Shown in pieces: positions 6,714 to 9,277 of a DNA stretch of 9,277 nt. The translations under genes were made by a program, and so were the position numbers. The notes beneath the pieces were generated by a model. It made no database searches and was not told the origin of the DNA. It was given only the letters and a program-made list of their open reading frames with translations. Positions within the stretch are counted from its first letter, which is position 1, and every line of letters begins with the position of its first letter. This DNA comes from Nitrosomonadales bacterium (GTDB lineage: Bacteria > Pseudomonadota > Gammaproteobacteria > Burkholderiales > Sulfuricellaceae): contig PQAG01000176.1 of assembly GCA_003104895.1 (NCBI GenBank), positions 1 to 9,277 of the forward strand. Reading direction: 5' to 3'.

Positions 6714-7246
6714 TGACCACGCTGAAAAAACATTTCGTTTACCAGGCCGATTACCAGCACTGGGCCAACGACGCCCTGTTCGCGGCAGTGGATGCGCTCG
6801 ACGAAACAGCGCGCCAGGGCAGCCAGGGCATGATGTTCGAGAACATCCACAAGACCCTGAACCATATCCTAGTGGTGACCCGCAACTGGATGTCACGGCT
6901 CAAGGGAGACAGCCAGGCCGCTGACCGGGAAGAACTCTATGTGGCCGGCTGGAAGGAGCTCAAGAACGCCCTCCGCATTGAATTTCGTGAAGCGCAACGC
7001 TGGCTGGAAGCCCAGCCGGAAAGCTTCTACGACGAGCCGGTCGGCTACATCGACACGCAGGGCCAGCAGCGGCAAATCTGGGTGCGCGATGCGCTCACCC
7101 ACATCATGACCCACGCCGCCCATCTGCGCGGCCAGGTCGCCGCCGTGATCGTGCGTCTCGGCGCGCCCGCGCCGGAAATGGATTTCATTTTCTACAAGCT
7201 TGAAATGGAAAAAAGCCTGGAGAATCTGCGCTCCGGGAAGGAGTAG
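6710..7246 (+). CDS. DinB-family four-helix bundle protein
   Basis: Member of the DinB/YfiT-like superfamily of small metal-binding helical-bundle proteins; many are thiol-dependent transferases or of unknown role, so no reaction is assigned. (This family is unrelated to DNA polymerase IV, which shares the name.) The product is 178 residues. Signatures: FVYQADYQHWANDALF near the N-terminus, the second-helix LNHILVVTRNW with His52, and DALTHIMTHAAHLRGQVAAV with His131, His135 and His138 in the third-helix region. The usual pattern there is H-x3-H-x3-H-R-G-Q; here the residue directly before RGQ is Leu139 and a His sits one position earlier. The ATGA overlap with the preceding gene implies coupling. 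A second ATG at 6713 is better spaced from AGAAGG (6701-6706), whereas GGGAG (6698-6702) suits the ATG at 6710; the difference is one residue. Last gene of the amgK unit. Confidence 0.88.
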   Translation: MMTTLKKHFVYQADYQHWANDALFAAVDALDETARQGSQGMMFENIHKTLNHILVVTRNWMSRLKGDSQAADREELYVAGWKELKNALRIEFREAQRWLEAQPESFYDEPVGYIDTQGQQRQIWVRDALTHIMTHAAHLRGQVAAVIVRLGAPAPEMDFIFYKLEMEKSLENLRSGKE

Positions 7247-7250
7247 CCGC

Positions 7251-7793
7251 CTATTCTGCCAGCAAAGGCTCCACCAGCCCCTTGAGCCGGGCATAGTGGA
7301 CCTGGCCGCTGATCTTGTGGCGCACCTTTCCCTGCTTGTCGATCACGAACGATGTCGGCAGACGGCTCACACCGCCAAAGGCTGCGCTACTGGCTGCATC
7401 CGCCATCGCCGCCGGGAAGTGATAGCTTTCCCTGGCCATGAAATCAACGACGGCGGCTGCAGCATCATCCTGGCTCAAAGCCAGAATCTCGAAGCCCTGG
7501 CCACGATAATCGCGATAGAACGCCTCCATCGCCGGCATTTCGTGGCGGCAATAGGGGCACCAGGTCGCCCAGAAATTCACCAGCACCACCTTGCCGCGCA
7601 GCTGCTCCAGTTTGACCACTCGCCCGTCCAGCAACCGGACCTGCAGCGCAGGCGCGGCCTGGGCAAGATCGCTGACCCAGGCAGGCGGGCGAAACCAGAC
7701 GTAAACGATGGCGCAGAGCAGCAAGAGCGTCCAGATGTCCGGGCGCCACTTTCTTGCAGTGAAAAAGCCACGCAGGCTCCTCAGAATCTGCAT
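7251..7793 (-). CDS. membrane-anchored TlpA-like thioredoxin-fold protein (CPYC)
   Basis: Probable periplasmic thiol-disulfide reductase of the TlpA/ResA type, held by an N-terminal membrane segment. The product is 180 residues from the ATG at 7793. After a basic start (MQILRSLRGFFTARKWR) comes a membrane segment at about 20-34, then LLDGRVVKLEQLRGKVVLVNFWATWCPYC with Cys79 and Cys82, SQDDAAAAVVDFMA, and the cis-proline loop SRLPTSF with Pro146. The frame continues upstream to an ATG at 7913, but that would overlap hemJ and lacks any signal-like start. No strong ribosome site is visible before 7793. It ends 4 bases from dinB, convergent, and is divergent from hemJ. It is a paralogue of the thioredoxin at 6210, with strong similarity around the active site. 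Partner and substrate cannot be read from the sequence. Confidence 0.9.
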   Translation of the reverse strand: MQILRSLRGFFTARKWRPDIWTLLLLCAIVYVWFRPPAWVSDLAQAAPALQVRLLDGRVVKLEQLRGKVVLVNFWATWCPYCRHEMPAMEAFYRDYRGQGFEILALSQDDAAAAVVDFMARESYHFPAAMADAASSAAFGGVSRLPTSFVIDKQGKVRHKISGQVHYARLKGLVEPLLAE

Positions 7794-7819
7794 CGGGGCG
7801 AATCCGGCTGTTGATCGGC

Positions 7820-7850
7820 TTGCGTCACGGGAACCCTCAGGGCGTATAAT
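7820..7850 (+). promoter_or_regulatory. candidate sigma-70 promoter for hemJ
   Basis: A perfect -10 hexamer TATAAT at 7845-7850 lies 34 bases before the hemJ ATG, giving a predicted start near 7857 and a leader of about 28 bases. The best -35-like hexamer is TTGCGT at 7820-7825 with a long 19-base spacer. On the opposite strand I found no comparably good promoter for the divergent thioredoxin gene (only TATACG with a poor -35). Confidence 0.5.
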
Positions 7851-7884
7851 TCGCACCCATCTTACTGCATAAATCACGCCCCCC

Positions 7885-8295
7885 ATGCTCTGGATCAAAG
7901 CCTTCCACATCATTTTCGTTGTTTCCTGGTTTGCCGGCCTGTTCTACCTCCCCAGGCTGTTCGTGAATCACGCCATGGATGTGGATGCTGCGACTGCGGA
8001 ACGCCTCACGCTGATGGAACGCAAGCTGTACCGCTTCATGACGCCGCTGGCCATTCTGGCGCTGGCATTCGGCACCTGGCTCTGGCTCGGTTACGGTTTT
8101 GGCGGCGGCTGGCTCTATGCCAAGCTGGTGCTGGTCACCTTGCTGGTCATTTACCACCTTTACTGCGGCAGGCTGGTGGAGGATTTCGCCCGGCAGCGCA
8201 ATCGCCGCAGCCATGTCTTCTACCGCTGGTTCAACGAGCTGCCGGTGCTGATCCTGAGCGCGGTAGTCATCCTGGTGGTGGTGAAGCCGTTTTAG
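7885..8295 (+). CDS. hemJ: protoporphyrinogen IX oxidase HemJ
   Basis: Inner-membrane enzyme that oxidises protoporphyrinogen IX to protoporphyrin IX, the step before iron insertion in haem synthesis; HemJ is the form found in many Gram-negatives that lack HemG and HemY. The product is 136 residues with four predicted membrane segments (about 5-25, 51-71, 78-95, 117-134). Family signatures: WIKAFHIIFVVSWFAGLFYLPRLFVNH at the N-terminus with His8 and Arg24, WLYAKLVLVTLLVIYH with Lys80 and His91, and FYRWFNELPVLILSAVVILVVVKPF at the C-terminus. A conserved His and Lys in these segments are reported as important for haem binding or activity in the family; the exact equivalence was not checked. 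There is no Shine-Dalgarno-like motif before the ATG. It is transcribed alone: divergent from the thioredoxin gene and convergent with the acyl-CoA synthetase gene. Confidence 0.94.
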   Translation: MLWIKAFHIIFVVSWFAGLFYLPRLFVNHAMDVDAATAERLTLMERKLYRFMTPLAILALAFGTWLWLGYGFGGGWLYAKLVLVTLLVIYHLYCGRLVEDFARQRNRRSHVFYRWFNELPVLILSAVVILVVVKPF

Positions 8296-8304
8296 CGAAC
8301 GGCT
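8285..8304. other. short inverted repeat over the hemJ stop codon
   Basis: AGCCGTT (8285-8291) and AACGGCT (8298-8304) are perfect 7-base complements around a 6-base loop containing the hemJ TAG. Overlapping it, GGCTC (8301-8305) can pair with GAGCC (8316-8320). No T-run follows on either strand, so this is not a standard intrinsic terminator; it may still act as a transcript-end hairpin in the 31-base convergent gap between hemJ and the acyl-CoA synthetase gene. Confidence 0.3.
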
Positions 8305-8326
8305 CAGGCCGCAAAGAGCCCTGCCT

Positions 8327-9277
8327 TCAGCGCTGATAAAGCTGCATGATGCGCTGCCGGTAGCGCTCCTCCACCGCCCGGCGCCTGACTTTCTGGGTCG
8401 GGGTGAGAAGGCCGTCTTCGACCGTCCACGGCTCGCTGACGGGGATCACCCGGCGCACCCTCACGTAGCGGGGAAAAGCCTTCAATTGCGCATTGGCGCG
8501 CCGGACCAGCGTTTTCTCGTCCTGCTCCCGAGTAACGGCGAGCAAAGAGAAAAAGGGCTTGCCTTCGCCGACCAGCATCACCTGCTCAAACAAGGGGTCG
8601 TCAAGGATGGCGATTTCCACGTCCTGGGGCGAGGTCTTCTCGCCGCTGGAAAGCGCCAGAATGTCCTTGCTGCGCCCGCTGATGATGATCTTGCCGTGTC
8701 TGACCTCGGCCAGGTCGCCGGTATTGAACCAGCCGTCGGCATCCAGCACCTTTGCGGTCGCTTCCGGATTGTTCCAGTAGCCCGCCATCACCGAAGGGCC
8801 GCGCACCAGCAGCTCGCCGGCCGCGTTGATGCGGGTCTCGACCTGTGACAGCGGCGCGCCCACGGTCTCGGGATCATTGTCCCATTCACGGTTCGCCGCC
8901 ACCACCGGCGCAGTCTCGGTCAGGCCGTAGCCCTGGATCAGGTTGAGCCCCAGGCCGATGAAAGTGCGCGCGATGCGCAGCTCCACCTTGGCTCCGCCCA
9001 CCACCGCCAGGGCCAGGCGTCCGCCCAGGCGCGCCAGGATCGGCGCAGCCACGATGCGCTGCAGCAGGGCATAAAGCATTTTTTCCGGCCCGCTTGCCCG
9101 CCCCTTGAAGCGGCGCCAGCCAAGGTGAACCGTCAGGCGGAACAGGGCGTGCTTGATGAAGGATTTGGACAGGTTTTTTTCCAGCCGCGCCAGAAAACGC
9201 TCGAACACCCGCGGCACCGCAATCATCGCCGTGGGCCGGTGATGGGCGAGGTCCTCGCCGATCTGCTGTATGCCGCG
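8327..9277 (-). CDS. AMP-forming acyl-CoA synthetase, C-terminal part (5' end outside window)
   Basis: Member of the ANL adenylating superfamily, most like long-chain fatty acid-CoA ligases: it would activate a fatty acid as acyl-AMP and transfer it to CoA. The window holds the last 316 residues; the frame is open to the right edge, beginning RGIQQIGEDLAHHRPTAMIAVPRVFERF, a block typical of long-chain ligases. Motifs in fragment numbering: the substrate/AMP motif GYGLTE at 116-121, ELLVRGPSVMAGYWNNPEAT, DGWFNTGDL with Asp188 that contacts the ribose, the hinge GRSKD at 201-205, EKTSPQDVE, DPLFEQVMLVGEGKPF, and the C-terminal TPTQKVRR with Lys296 at the place of the catalytic lysine. The N-terminal phosphate-binding loop lies outside. 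An internal ATG at 9226 is not the start. The exact acyl substrate cannot be inferred. Confidence 0.93.
   Translation of the reverse strand, partial: RGIQQIGEDLAHHRPTAMIAVPRVFERFLARLEKNLSKSFIKHALFRLTVHLGWRRFKGRASGPEKMLYALLQRIVAAPILARLGGRLALAVVGGAKVELRIARTFIGLGLNLIQGYGLTETAPVVAANREWDNDPETVGAPLSQVETRINAAGELLVRGPSVMAGYWNNPEATAKVLDADGWFNTGDLAEVRHGKIIISGRSKDILALSSGEKTSPQDVEIAILDDPLFEQVMLVGEGKPFFSLLAVTREQDEKTLVRRANAQLKAFPRYVRVRRVIPVSEPWTVEDGLLTPTQKVRRRAVEERYRQRIMQLYQR

Noticed and set aside
7240..7275. Intrinsic terminator between dinB and the convergent thioredoxin gene
   Set aside because: Only 4 bases separate the two stop codons, and I could not find a GC stem followed by a T-run on either strand.
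7794..7913. N-terminal extension of the minus-strand thioredoxin gene to an ATG at 7913
   Set aside because: It would overlap the hemJ start and promoter, and places 40 non-hydrophobic residues before the membrane anchor; the ATG at 7793 gives a normal basic start plus membrane segment.

Overview
The window looks like ordinary chromosomal core sequence from a Gram-negative bacterium, most probably a betaproteobacterium (my best guess is the Nitrosomonadales group; this is an inference from protein resemblance and gene order only). Base composition is GC-rich and even throughout. Coding density is very high, no stretch of 300 bases lacks a gene, and I see no mobile element, CRISPR array, tRNA or rRNA. 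Eight complete genes and two genes cut by the window edges are supported.

Left part (1-4454, minus strand): an outer-membrane biogenesis operon read right to left, lptD - surA - pdxA. LptD inserts lipopolysaccharide into the outer leaflet, SurA is the periplasmic chaperone that delivers LptD and other barrels, and PdxA makes a pyridoxal-phosphate precursor. The order matches the classic lptD-surA-pdxA(-rsmA-apaG) arrangement of enterobacteria and pseudomonads. pdxA runs off the left edge.

Middle (4455-7246, plus strand): divergent from lptD is a tightly packed four-gene unit with overlaps of 4, 1 and 4 bases: amgK (anomeric MurNAc/GlcNAc kinase), murU (MurNAc-1-phosphate uridylyltransferase), a membrane-anchored TlpA-like thioredoxin and a DinB-family four-helix protein. 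AmgK and MurU together form the peptidoglycan-recycling shortcut that returns MurNAc to UDP-MurNAc without de novo synthesis. The 89-base gap to lptD holds two candidate promoters that face each other in an interleaved way.

Right part (7251-9277): a second TlpA-like membrane-anchored thioredoxin on the minus strand, ending 4 bases from dinB; then, divergent from it behind a good TATAAT box, hemJ (protoporphyrinogen oxidase of the HemJ type); then, convergent with hemJ, the C-terminal 316 residues of an AMP-forming acyl-CoA synthetase that runs off the right edge.

I did not find a convincing undescribed system. The points most worth a second look are the reduced cysteine set of LptD, the coupling of a thioredoxin and a DinB protein to the MurNAc recycling genes, the altered His motif in the DinB protein, the near-identical inverted coding segments in the two thioredoxin genes, and the interleaved lptD/amgK promoters.
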